Below, piece by piece: positions 1 through 10,827 of a stretch of DNA of 64,000 nucleotides. The DNA comes from Amphirosellinia nigrospora (lineage: Eukaryota > Ascomycota > Sordariomycetes > Xylariales > Xylariaceae). The stretch is from assembly GCA_004123355.1 (NCBI GenBank), contig SCHM01000003.1, positions 4,421,058-4,485,057 of the forward strand. Reading direction: 5' to 3'. The notes beneath the pieces are model-generated. The model had not been told where the DNA came from. It ran no database searches and was given only the letters and a program-made list of their open reading frames with translations. A program made the position numbers and the translations under genes. Position 1 is the stretch's first letter. The number at the start of each line of letters is the position of its first letter.

Positions 1-871
1 GAGCCATGCAGCGGAATAGGGCCGATGCGGCTGGTCGGTCACCGATAAACTTCATAACTGGCGCGTTGTTATGGCCAGGGGTGTGTTACGGAGCGGGCGA
101 GATTCTACGCCGCCTACTTCCGTCTCGATTTGTCACCAAGCCGCATCCGTTGGTCCCGCCCACTGGTTTGTTACAAGAGCGCTGGGGGCGTAGTCTTGTT
201 GGGGTTGTCTTTTCGTTGTGCTGAAGGATGTCTTCTTCCTCTATGTTAAGTACAAGAGGATGATGAATCGGCCTTACAGGAGGATTAAGAACTCGGAAAG
301 ACGTAATATTCATAACTAATGGGCATCATTCAGAGCGTCTGATTATTATTACCTTTTATGAATTATGTATTGTACATGGCGGGATACCGGAGTATAAAAA
401 TACTTTCCGGGGACCGCCTTTTGGATGGTGCCCTGACAGGAATGCGATTTACGAGTTGGGCGTTTAGAAGCATAGCAGCCGTGTGAGCCGCATAAAATCC
501 AGCTACTGGTAAAGCAGCTGGAGACGTTAGATTACCGAGGATTGATTCATAGCTGTCATACAAGATAACTCGGTCTTTCGCTCTACGAGGATGGAAGCCA
601 CGGAATAAACAGGAATTAGCAAGACTGGCGACCTTGAATCGGACTCGACTGAGAGAGCCTGGGTCTGAGTCCTATTAAACTTAGAATCATGTTATTCACG
701 CGTGTTATTATAAATAGAAGTCACATGGCGAAACAAAAATACAGGCAATGAAGGATGAATGTATATGTATTTTATGTCATAAATCCAAAGATGTCTTTGA
801 TCACATTATTTAAGCATTCTTGCTTGCGCTTTTGCTCTTTTCCTCTGCTATGATGCTATGGAATGACCTAA
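1..871. other. Intergenic, no gene seen
   Basis: No open frame here shows family resemblance, and the short frames on both strands overlap each other without intron signals. The last part is probably the 3' untranslated region of the ATPase gene that ends at 872 on the minus strand. Confidence 0.5.
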
Positions 872-3743
872 CTACTCAAAACGGGCACCCTCCTGGTGAA
901 AAGTGCTGCGCAGGGGCAAGTCGGCATCGTATCCCTTGGAATCCATCATGTGGCGATCGAAGCTCTGCGTCGACATCTGCACCTTCTCGAACAAGCTCTG
1001 GTCGAGCACGGGCGCGCGGGGCGGCTGCTGGCCCAACTCGCGAGCGGACTCGCTCTGGATGGTGTAGTTGTGGTGGGCCAGACTGGAGGCGATCTGGAAG
1101 GCGTTGCGGATCTGGCGACCGTTCCAGCAGCCGATGGAGCGGGCGTTGTCCTCAAAGTGCCGCCCGGCGAAGTCGATGATCTGGGAGTCCTTGATGACGA
1201 GCTGGGGCTCGCCCGTCATCTCGTGGCGCTGCGCCTCGATCTCGCGCAGCTTGGCGATGTTCAGGCGGAAGATGTCGCGCGTCTGCGTCTTGTCGAGGGG
1301 TGGGTAGTAGAGCGACATGTGGATACGCGACTTGAAGGCCTCGTCGATGGTGCCCACGCGGTTCGTCGTCAGGAAGAGCAGGCCGTTGTAGTACTCGAGC
1401 ACGCGCAGGAACACGGACACGAGGGCGTTGCGCTTCATGTCGAGCTTGGAACGCTGCGAGAGGAAGACATCGGCCTCGTCGAGCAGCAGGACGCAATCCC
1501 AGAGATGCGCCAGCCGAAAGACGTTGGATAGCGATGACTCGACCTCGCTCGGCGTGAGACCGAGGTCACCGCATGTGATGACGAACAGCGGCTTCTTATA
1601 CTCCATGGCCACCGCCTCGGCGGTTGCCGTCTTTCCCACACCAGGCACACCGTGCAGAAGCACGACCAAGCCACGACCCTTGTTCTGGATCAGATCCTGG
1701 CTCGGCCCCTCGGTCGACATGTCGACGTAGCGGCGCTCCAAGGCCTTGCGCTGGAAGTGGGACGCCACGAGGCCGCGCACGATGTCCTTGTAATCCTTGA
1801 GGATCTTGAGGTTCTCGAAGACGCCGTGCTGCCGCCGGATGGGCTTGAGGAAGTTGGTGTTGACGGGCACGAAGCGGCGCTCGCGCAGGGCGTAGGCGAA
1901 CATGCGCTTCGGCAGCAGCACGAGGTCCTCGTCGCGGAGGTCGAGGGCCTGCGTCTGCGCCTCGTAGCGCCGGGCGCCCTTGAGCCGCTGCTTGAGGAAG
2001 AGGTCGACGCTGAGGTTCTCGCGGCGCTGCCGCATCTCGATGCCGTCGGCCGTCTGCACGATCTCGGTCTGCCCGTACGCGAGCGACTGCCGGCCGCCGT
2101 CGAACCAGTGCTGTATCTTCATGTTGTCGTCGCCCGAGTCGCACCGCCCGCTCTTGTTCGGCGTCAGCCGGTGGAAGTTGGGCCGCCAGTCTGGGTTCTT
2201 CTGGTACGCCTCCGCCATGTCTACGATGACGTCGCTTTCGACGAACTCGGGATGTCGCATGTACTCGCCCTTCTCGTCACGCAGGATCTCGTTTTCGGCA
2301 TCCTTGGTGTCGAAAGGGGGTTGCGAGTTAAGGTCCACGCATTGTATGACTGATGACGATGGCCATCCACGAGAAAATTCTGGTACTGCTTTCCTTGGTT
2401 CTTCAGCGACGCCAGCAACTGCTGGTGGTCGTCGCGATAGCGGATGGGAAACACTTCGAGTGATTCAATCAAACGTTCACCTGGGAACATGGATATGCTA
2501 AAAGTATGCCGCACGGCACCGAAGTTGTTGCCGTCGTGGTCGATGTAGTAGGCGAAGATGTTGAACGTCTCCTTCTTATTCTGCTGGAGTTCATCCATGA
2601 AGAACTCCCATCCGTATGAAGGATAGCCCGCCTCAGGCTTTGGTATCTCAATGCGATAAATCCGCCAGAGCTCATGATATCGGCCGGTGGTTTCACCGCC
2701 CGCGGGCATGCAGATCAGGTCGCCGACGCGGAACAGAGACCACAAGTCGTCGTACCTGACGCGCTCCGCCGTAGTGCCGTCGTATTTGCTGTACATAGGC
2801 ATAATTTCGTTATCAACGAAATTCACGTAGCATCGCATATCACGCAGTGCCTCGACACTGTCCATGATACCGTCGAGGTCCTCGGCATTCGAGTCGACGG
2901 AGGCAACAGATGCGACGTCGTCGTCATCGTCATCGTCGTCTTTAGACTGCTCCTCAGTCGAGGGCTCCTTCTCATCTAGGGCCTCGACAAATTCAGCCTC
3001 ATCTGGAGTTGAGCTCCCTGGTTTCTCAGATGAGTTCTCGTCAAGATCCTCGACGTCACCCCACTTCTCTTCCAGAGTGGCGAGGATCTCCTTCATCTTG
3101 GGCTGGAAGTAGACGAGGGACTTGAAAGGTCGCACAAAGGTCCTGGGAGTGGACCTCTGTTCCATGTCATTCAACAGCGAGGTCAGATGACCGAGAACCG
3201 GCTGTGACTGAACACGGACACGGTGAACCTCTGTGTCGTTGGCCTGTGCAGCCTCAGCCTTCTTCTCCCTCCGAGCCCGTTCCTCGGCATCCTCCCCGCG
3301 CCCATAGTAGCGAGGTTGTTCCTTGACGCCGCCGTAGGCTAACATGTAGCTCTGGCGAATCCTTGCAATTTCTTCCTTGCGGCGGTTTGCCTGCTCACGG
3401 CGAATCTGGCTGTCGAGCGTGGAACCGCCCACTACAATAGCACCGGGTCAGTAAATCGCTCGGAACACCTACGACTGGCTTGGGGAGGGGGTATGTACTC
3501 AGAACATCGATAGCATAGTCCTTCTCATCGAGGCTGTGGAAGCGGTTCTTGAAGTTCTCAAAGTTACACTTGCGAACTGCAGGAATCTTGGGTCGCCACT
3601 TGGCGGCGGTACGGCGAGTGTCGGCGAGGATTCTCTCGCGCCGCTCAGCTTCCTTCTGAGCTGCCGCCCAGGGCAGGATCATGGTGTTGAGGACGCGGGA
3701 CAACCGGTGTCGAGCGTCTGGCCGAGCCTCTCTTTCTAGCCAT
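872..3743 (-). CDS. AAA+ ATPase with fungal N-terminal DUF7025-type region
   Basis: Large fungal AAA+ ATPase of the type with a long N-terminal region (DUF7025-like) and one C-terminal ATPase module; substrate unknown. Seen: Walker A GVPGVGKT followed by TAEAVA, Walker B CVLLLDEADVF, sensor-1 LFLTTNRVG and an arginine-finger region SRIHMSLYYP, all in the 872-2338 part. The N-terminal part (2339-3432) has an acidic Asp-run linker and the WTLTRNP motif typical of the family. An intron at about 3437-3499 joins the first exon cleanly (A|TG GGC). The frame breaks once at 2316-2320, where a C5 run on the coding strand needs a sixth C. The start is either ATG 3743, using a 49-bp intron at 3656-3704 with a weak GTTGTC donor, or a downstream ATG near 3683. 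Probably functional, about 890 residues. Confidence 0.85.
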
Positions 3744-5114
3744 GGTTACTATGTAACGAAGTGATAGCTGTCTGGAGGTTGTAGACTATTTCGGCTTCGT
3801 CTCTCTGCAACGAGATTGAGATACACAGATGGAGGAGGCCTGGATCTTGCGAAAAAAAAACGTTTTCTACCACGGCGCCAGACATGACCTTTATATCAAC
3901 GAGCAGCTTAGGCCGTATGCATCACAACTTCTCTACCCCCTACCGTATGCCCCTACCATAGGTGGTATCAAGTCTAGACCTACCTTATCGGCTGTACTCA
4001 TGCGGTAAGACGGAGGCCCGCAAGGCAGCCGCAAGGCAACCGACTGTATAGCCCTAAACTCTGGGGTTTAATGCGGGGGTATGCAGTCTAAGACAAATGT
4101 TACGATATCTAGCGTTGCTGGGCTTGGTGATGTCCAATATAGTACGTGGATGGGGCGTAGTAGGATTTGGGGGCTGAGTGAGTCACTGCCGGGTCCAGGT
4201 TTAGCAAAAACCATGGCGGCCAATCAAACTACCCACGACAACAATTCCTAGTAGTGGGTAACGGCGTGTTTTGGCCATCCATTAGATATATGTCTGGATG
4301 CTCTTGATAGGATGGCTATAGTACGTGTAATGCCTTGCCCTCTAGGCAGCTTCGTTAGTCTATACGGGAGGCCTGCCGGTGCATATAAGCCGGTAGTTTA
4401 TTGAATCCTCTCTCCTGAAAAGGGATCGATCTTCTGCACGCATATCGCGTTATCACGGCGTGACTCGCTTCGTCTTTTGCTTCGATTATGACTGCATTGT
4501 CCCACATTTGACGGTGAGAAGGATGATAAGAGTCAATGCGTTGGCGGTTCGCGGACCGTCGAAACATGCAACCGGGTCGAGTTGTTTAGGCGTGGTCAAT
4601 ATCTCTCCGGAAGAAGTCGGTCTACCACAGATACTATTTCCGGTTCCCTAACCCTCACTTGTCAGCTTTGAAGTTCTCTATCAAGCGGCTTTATAACAAG
4701 TGCTGACATAAGCTTGGTAGGCACATCACCATAAAATGGATACATTGGTTTCCTATGACTTGCACACCTCAAGAGCATGTACAATTGGTGATAAAAGGTA
4801 GCAGCCGTTTAAAAAAAAGGTCCGGCATTTCGAAACTCTTTTCCACAAGATGATATTGTATCATCAAACGAAGCAGTCGATTTAAGCCAATGCAGCAAAT
4901 TTAAAGTGTCGTTTGGGTAGGTTCATGATTATCTAACTAATGCCGAGGCTTCTCCATCTGCCCCAGGAATGCCAAGCTTTGGCAAGTTCGGTAAAGCATC
5001 GTAGCTACATGGACTGTGTCGTCTGTAGAATGAGTATAGTATAGTCGGTGTAATCTCTTCATTTCATACGTACAGGACGCCAATGTTTGGTATTCGCCTA
5101 AGTATTTATAAATA
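3744..5114. other. Intergenic, nothing recognised
   Basis: About 1.4 kb between the divergent ATPase (-) and hydrolase (+) genes. It should carry both promoters. No RNA gene, repeat or conserved frame was recognised; the 4355-4651 frames on both strands look random. Confidence 0.4.
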
Positions 5115-6514
5115 ATGAGACCCTTCGAGGAGGCGGTTGAAGCCGCGAGCGCTTCCGAGGAGATTCCTGGTGCCGTTCTCTTAGCTACTGATAAATCTGG
5201 TAAGCTTACCTAACTAAGTGCTGTTGCCTCAACAAACGCGATTGTCACCATCACGATGTGAAAAGGGCAAGAATATTTACCATGATAACAAACTGACGCT
5301 GTATCAGGGAAGTTTGAATATGGCAAAGCCTTTGGGAAGCGGTCAGTCCGCGCAGGCGCAGATCAGTCTGCTCTTAAGCTTGACTCTGTCATGTGGATCG
5401 CCTCTTGCACGAAGGTGGTCACGGCGTTGGCGGCGCTCCAATGCTGCGAGCGCGGTCTTTTGACACTGGATGGACCCATCTACGATATTCTCCCGAGTTT
5501 CGAGACCTACCGGTAATCAAGCGCTTCAACGATGACGGTAGCCCGTCTTAGAGCGGCACACGAAGCCGCTTACGCTACGTCATATGCTCAACCACTCTTC
5601 GGGATTGCATACGACGAAACTCATCCGAAGTTAATGGCATGGCACAGATGGCACCGCACCTTCCTAATAGGTCTAACGCTGTTGAAGGTCGCTTCAGTTA
5701 CCCGCTTGTCTTCGAGCCCGGCGACTCATGGTGCTACGGCGCGGGCGTGGATTGGGCCGGTGTCGCTGTCGAACGTGTGAATGGGGCATCAGTTTACAGC
5801 GATATTTCGAGGAGAACATCTTTAGCAAAGTCGGGGCACGCGATGTTGTGTTTTCTAGTCATCTGTACACGCGACCGGATCTACAGGCTCGGGTTGTGGA
5901 CATGAGCAAGCGTGACCCAAGAACCCCAAAAAGGCCATCCGAAGCAACGCACGGCCACAGCATAACGAAAGAGGAGGCTGCTTTGGGGCCTGGGGCTCTT
6001 CGCCAGCCCGTGGATTACCTTAAGGTCATTAAGGGTATACTTACGGCGAATGAGGACCAACGACTACTTAGTAAGAAGGGCGCCGATGAGTTTTTCAGGC
6101 CGTGCCTCAGTGAGAAGGCCAAGCTGGCGCTGAATACCCTCCTCACAGTAGAGGAAGCTCGAGTCGGTATGGGGAACATCCCGGCTTCGGTGAACAAAAA
6201 CTGGGCTTTGGGTGGTATCGTCAACGAAGGAGATGTACCGGGTGGTAGAAAGGCTGGTACAATGACTTGGACCGGTCTGCCCAACCTAGCATGGGTGAGT
6301 GTGTCCTTCTGATATCTTCATCCTGGTACCGTACTGATTTGTGCACTTCAAGTTCGTGGATAGAACATCAGGCCTGTGTGGACTTTACGCTGGACAGCTG
6401 TATCCTCCAGGCGATGCGAAGATTGGGGAGCTTATTGGCATGTTTGAACAGGGGATCTACGAATGCACTCGAGAGTTTCGCCTAGGCTATGACCAATTGA
6501 TAAGAATCTGTTAA
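5115..6514 (+). CDS. Serine beta-lactamase-like hydrolase (class C / LovD-like fold)
   Basis: Fungal serine hydrolase of the beta-lactamase/transesterase superfamily; the natural substrate cannot be told. Seen: exon 1 from ATG 5115 (EIPGAVLLATDKSG), an intron at 5200-5307, then WIASCTKVVTA carrying the catalytic S-x-x-K, a WCYGAG tyrosine motif near 5730, and WTGLPNLAW (the KTG/HTG-equivalent strand) before a second intron at 6295-6352. The final exon reads to TAA 6512-6514. The frame must be shifted at least four times (5493-5495, 5542-5544, 5601-5603, 5783-5786), each explained by one missing G or C, plus once near 5645. Between the breaks the family sequence is fully conserved and both intron phases fit, so this is more likely a sound gene with consensus errors than a pseudogene. 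Confidence 0.75.
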
Positions 6515-6894
6515 TCCTGGGTGGCCGTTCGACTGGGTACCTACCTACTGGATAGTTTGTATTAGAGAGATAGAGGGTGGCGTCCAAGATAATAGTACTC
6601 AAGTATATAGTAGATTGTACACTGGAGAAAGGAACGTCTGTCCGGCGTGCTGCGTTGGGGCCTGAAAGTGGAACCAATCGATAAGAAAGATAACGTATCG
6701 ATAATAAATTTTGGCCCGGTAGAGCTAGCAACCTTGAATAAAACTTACAGCTGCAGCATCCCACTTCATTGCTTGCCCGTCGAAGAGCTGAAGCGCGCAC
6801 TGGAATACCGAACGAACATACGAGACCGAAGAATTGAACACCAGCTCCAACAGAATAGCCCAATCGACAGCGACTTTGAACAAACGCCATAACA

Positions 6895-8878
6895 ATGGCG
6901 TCTTAAGCACCCTTCGCAGTGACTCCGCCCTTTCACCTCTCGAGCCGGAGAAGACTTTGCGCGCGTCGAAGGCTCTGGTTGCGCACCTGAAGAGTGAGGC
7001 CGAGAAGACAGCTGCGGGCGCATCAACGAAAGATCTCCTCGCAGATGACGATGCGGGTGCGATCGCAGAGACCCTGTCTTCGTTACCTTCACCACTAAGC
7101 GCCATCTTACCGATTCTCGCAATCTCAAGCGTGAGTTCATTATCTCAGCCTCGGCCATTCCCCGGAGCGATTGTTGGCTGACATATAGCCCAGCTACCAA
7201 ATCCCGACCCCGTTCCCGATCGAGACCGACCCAGAGAAGGGAATATGCCTGATAGTTGCCGATGTTCGTTACCAAGCCAATTCCTCCCAGCTTCCGCGTG
7301 TGGTGTTGACTTTATAAAGCCCCAACGCCACTACAAGAACCTTGTTGCCGATTCCGAGTTCCCGCCGACCTTCGCAAGAGCGTGTCAAGAGTAATTGATT
7401 TTGGCAAACTAAAGAAGAAATACACAGCCTGTAATAAGACCTCTTCAGCTATGGTATGAGTCTTTACTTATCTGGTATCGCAGATGAGACCCAGAGAGCT
7501 TTGTATGCTGAACATGACATATTTCGTAAGTAATAGCCCAGAACTTCATCTGTATAATTTGCTAACTGTTGTTTATCAAAGTGGCCGATTCGTAAGTCAA
7601 CTGTGTCTTATTGCCGTAGGCTTCGAACTAACAATACTAGGCGCATCATAAATCGCCTCCCTGGCTGTGAGTAATACCATTCTAGTCTTGTTTTGGCCTT
7701 TCATACAAGCGACCACATTTTATAGATTTCTCTTATGAGTCTAATCAGGCTTATATACTTTCAAACCCCAGTTCTGGTGAGGATTCTAACGTTGTGTTGT
7801 AGTATTAGGAAAGACGTTTTACAAGACCAAAAGTATGTGATTCTCGAGCGCATCCCTAACCCTTCGCATCAAGCCGGCATCATCTGAATTTCTCATCAAA
7901 ATCATGCCTAACTTGTTTCAAGGAAGAGACCCATACCGATCGAAATCCAGGCTCGTATACCCAGGTACTTCAACCAAACTACGCGGTTTTCCCTTTTGCA
8001 TGTAGATAGACACCCAACGACTAATACCAATGTCCAGTCTGCCGGTAAGCGTGTTAAGCCCGCAAAAGGCGAGGTGAACTCGTGCACATCAGTTCAACTA
8101 GCCGTGAGATCAAGCGAGCAGTGAGTACCCCCTGTGGAAGCGCTCTTGCAACGAATGCGAAAGCTAACTGCTATGATCAGGTAGCAGCGGCACTTGTTAA
8201 TCTATCGCCTTCCACCAATCATGCTGTGAAATCGGCTATGCTTCATGGAAGCCAGAAGATTTGGCAGCGAATGCTGACAAAGTTGTTTCTGTAAGCTATA
8301 ACCTTGGCCTCTCCGTTTGGCGCTGACTAATTTGATGTCGAAGGTCATGGTTAATAAGCTGGTTCCTGGTGGACGGAAAAATGTTAGGGTACGTTCTACC
8401 ATTCATGGAAGGTTTCACCTCATAAAAATGGCCTAAACTTTCCTGAGATCATGACTGTTTAATATAAGTACTAACATGAATTCTCAAACTAGAGTATCTA
8501 CCTTAAAGGCGAGAACCACCGGACATCGGGATGCTTGCCGATAGCTAACTACTGTATAGGTCCGAGACAGTGGCTTTGCCTATATACTGACAGACGAGTT
8601 GTGGGTTGATAAAGGGATGTAGTCGACGATGAGTCGGAGCAAGCCAAGGCGTTGCTAGCAGTGGAGAAGGCAAATGTCGGCAAGAAGCGCAAGTCATTGG
8701 AGGTAACGTGGAAGAGGCCGAGCCTGTGGCGAAGAAGTCCAAGAAAGCAAAGGCAGCTAAGGCAGAAAAGGCTGCCAAGGTCCAGAAAGCAACGACGACA
8801 AGCTTGATAAAGAGATTGCGGAGCGCAAGGCGGCCTGAAGAAGCAAAAGAAGGCTGCTAAGAGGCGGTGGATGTATGA
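6895..8878 (+). CDS. Ribosomal-protein-L1-domain protein (Cic1/Utp30 type), intron-rich
   Basis: Nucleolar-type protein of the ribosomal L1 superfamily (Cic1/Utp30-like), expected to act in ribosome assembly. Seen in order: LEPEKTLRASKALVAHLKSE near the N-terminus, PEKGICLIVAD, VIDFGKLKKKY, AEHDIF-LADS-RIINRLPG, GKTFYKTK, KRPIPIEIQA, VNLSPSTNHAVK, MVNKLVPGGRKNVR, SIYLKGEN and a lysine-rich tail (AKKSKKAKAAKAEKAAK). Introns with good GT-AG ends include 7526-7581, 7592-7640 and 7667-7802; they isolate exons of only 10 nt (7582-7591), 26 nt (7641-7666) and 30 nt (7803-7832). The frame is broken at several short G/C runs (for example near 6899, 7069 and 7369), each needing one added base. Stop TGA is at 8876-8878. 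Cic1 versus Utp30 is not resolved. Confidence 0.75.
7582..7591 (+). other. 10-nt microexon in the L1-domain gene
   Basis: The exon TGGCCGATTC lies between acceptor CAAAG and donor GTAAGT. It supplies L-A-D-S between the conserved blocks AEHDIF and RIINRLPG, in phase with both neighbours, so skipping it would break the frame. Confidence 0.65.
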
Positions 8879-9257
8879 GGTGCTAAACATCGCCTTCTGT
8901 ATCTAATTTGCAGCATGTTGGAGTCTGGAGTTCGATAAACAGCAAGATAACCATGCATCTTTCTATATCAAATCATCCTACGTTAATCGGAGCTCTATTA
9001 CGACCTTGTCAATATGTGAAAGGGCGTAGGTCGACATAGCTAGCAAAAGGCTTACTCGCGCAGGTCAAGATATTACCCTCAGGAAGTATTAAGTAGGTTA
9101 CTTCGGTATTTCTGCTCTATCAACTAGGCGACGATATCAGACTTGGATAGAATCTCGACCAAAAACAATGTTGGTACTGCATGTCACTACCGGGATAATA
9201 CATTAAAAAAAAGATAGACAAACCCCTCCAAACGCCAGTTTAAATACAACCTTATTA
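8879..9257. other. Convergent 3' intergenic spacer
   Basis: This spacer separates the ends of two convergent genes. Only AT-rich 3' UTR-like sequence is visible; no gene was recognised. Confidence 0.4.
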
Positions 9258-10253
9258 TCAAGCAAGCTTACAATTCGCCGACGGCATCGTGTCCTTTGAA
9301 GCGGCCTTGTAGGGGCCGAAGAACTCGGTGAACGCGGCGGTCAGGACTTTATCGGAGAGCTCCATGTGTTCGCCGGGCGTGGACTTGAACTTCAGACCGC
9401 CCTTCCTATCGAGCTCGCGCAGACCGATCCAGTCCTCCTGATACATCTTGCGGGCGCGCAGGGGCGTGACCTCCTCCTCCAGCACATCGGCGAACCACCC
9501 CGTCTCCTTGGGGATCACGGTGGTGTCGTCCTCGAAGACGTACAGGACGAGGTTCTCGAGGGCGGCGATGTGGCGGGCGTACGTGGCGTTCTTGAGCGCG
9601 CGCTCGTTGTTGATGTCGGCGAGGAAGTTGGAGTACTCGAGGTAGCTGTCGAGGTCGGCGGGGTCGCGGAAGTACTGCGCCGGCACCAGCCGCGACTGCA
9701 CGAACGACGTCCAGGTATTCCCGTGCAGCAGGGCCATGGCGCCGCGGCAGAGCCAGTCGCGCGACTCGCAGGCGCGGTAGTCTACGATGCCGTTGTGCTG
9801 GCTGCCGAATGTCACCAGGTTCCGCACCGGCGGCGCGTTGCACCGCTCCACGTACCCCCGCAGGAACTGCCCGCCCTGGCTGAAGCCCACGGCGTCGATG
9901 GCGGGCGCTGTCGAGAGGATCGGGTGGGCGGCGAGGTCGGCGCACACGCGGGCGAGCTGCTCCGTCACGTTGCCGTAGAAGGTCGCGCGACGGTCGCTGT
10001 CGGCGTTGGGGTCGAGACGGATGTAGTACACGAAGGTGCCTGGGTTGGCGGCCTCGATGAGCTCGCCGACTTGATGGATGCCCTCGGCGGCGTATGTGTC
10101 GCCGAGCCCGTGCCAGATGACTACGGGGAGAGGTGTGTCGTCATTGTCTTCCACGGCGCGGGAGGCTGCAGCATGTTGGATGCTGGGCTCGGCCGTTGCG
10201 GCGACAAGCTGTGCGACCGCGGCTAGTAATGGGAGGATCCGGGGAGAATGCAT
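9258..10253 (-). CDS. PPT1: Palmitoyl-protein thioesterase (PPT1 family)
   Basis: Lysosomal/vacuolar thioesterase that removes palmitate from cysteines of S-acylated proteins (EC 3.1.2.22). It is an unbroken single exon of 331 residues, close to the family length. Seen: a hydrophobic signal peptide (ILPLLAAVAQLVAATA), the opening strand VVIWHGLGDTY, the nucleophile elbow GFSQGG (catalytic Ser), RNLVTFGSQHNGI downstream of it, YVFEDDTTVIPKET, and GEHMELSD carrying the catalytic His. The sequence is GC-rich at third positions. It is divergent from the cyclin gene at 10828, with which it shares an upstream region of about 570 bp. Identification is firm. Confidence 0.93.
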   Translation of the reverse strand: MHSPRILPLLAAVAQLVAATAEPSIQHAAASRAVEDNDDTPLPVVIWHGLGDTYAAEGIHQVGELIEAANPGTFVYYIRLDPNADSDRRATFYGNVTEQLARVCADLAAHPILSTAPAIDAVGFSQGGQFLRGYVERCNAPPVRNLVTFGSQHNGIVDYRACESRDWLCRGAMALLHGNTWTSFVQSRLVPAQYFRDPADLDSYLEYSNFLADINNERALKNATYARHIAALENLVLYVFEDDTTVIPKETGWFADVLEEEVTPLRARKMYQEDWIGLRELDRKGGLKFKSTPGEHMELSDKVLTAAFTEFFGPYKAASKDTMPSANCKLA

Positions 10254-10827
10254 CTTGATGTGTCTACTAGGTACGATTGCATGGATGATGATGGTTTATA
10301 GGGTGTTGTTATTCAATCGGAGCTCGTGGGTACGCATCTAGCTGCCTTAAGTAGGTAGGTTACATAACTAAGGTAGCAAGCAGCAAGGGTAGGTTAGGTT
10401 AGGTGTAGGTACCTTCCCAGGTTCTGTTGCTTATACCTTAAGTAAGCCAGTCTGCTAACTTTAACCTTTCTTCTAGATATAATACGACAAGTAATCGAGA
10501 CACAGCTTGCTGTATGGAACTTGATGTCCTTTAAATATACCATTAACGAAAGCTATATCGAATTCCTATATTCATTGGAATTGATTTGGGGTCTCACTAC
10601 CTGCATATGTCCGTTACCTGTATGTAATGAGATCCACTAGGCGAAATACCCCATCCTCCTTCGTCGCTGAAGTGGAATAAGAGCCCGGTTTAGTGCAACT
10701 CTCTTCAAAGCTCTCAGTGTAACCTATCAATAGGATCATACCTCTTCATAGAGATTTTATTCATGAGCTGCCTCAGGCTGGCACTTAATGTCTTTCTAGC
10801 CACGCCTTGAGATAGCAATACAACAAC
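10254..10827. promoter_or_regulatory. Shared divergent promoter region (PPT1 / CTK2), with TTAGGT-like repeats
   Basis: This region lies between two genes read away from each other, so it should hold both promoters. It contains a short run of GGTTAGGTTAGGTGTAGG near 10389-10410, similar to a longer run upstream of the gene at 20775. No TATA box can be assigned with confidence. Confidence 0.45.

Noticed and set aside
896-1531. Long plus-strand frame
   Set aside because: It is the antisense shadow of the ATPase domain in GC-rich coding sequence and has no motif of its own.
2222-2420. A very short intron as the explanation for the ATPase frame break
   Set aside because: The only GT-AG pair nearby would be under 40 bp and would remove conserved residues; one missing C in a C run fits better.
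5115-6514. Beta-lactamase-like gene as a pseudogene
   Set aside because: Nearly all breaks are single missing G/C bases as in essential PAB1, and catalytic motifs and introns are intact.
6895-8878. L1-domain gene as a decayed copy
   Set aside because: Splice sites and conserved blocks are intact throughout; the frame slips follow the window-wide base-loss pattern.
9366-10226. 286-codon plus-strand frame
   Set aside because: It is the mirror of the intact PPT1 gene; composition follows GC-rich codons of the opposite strand.
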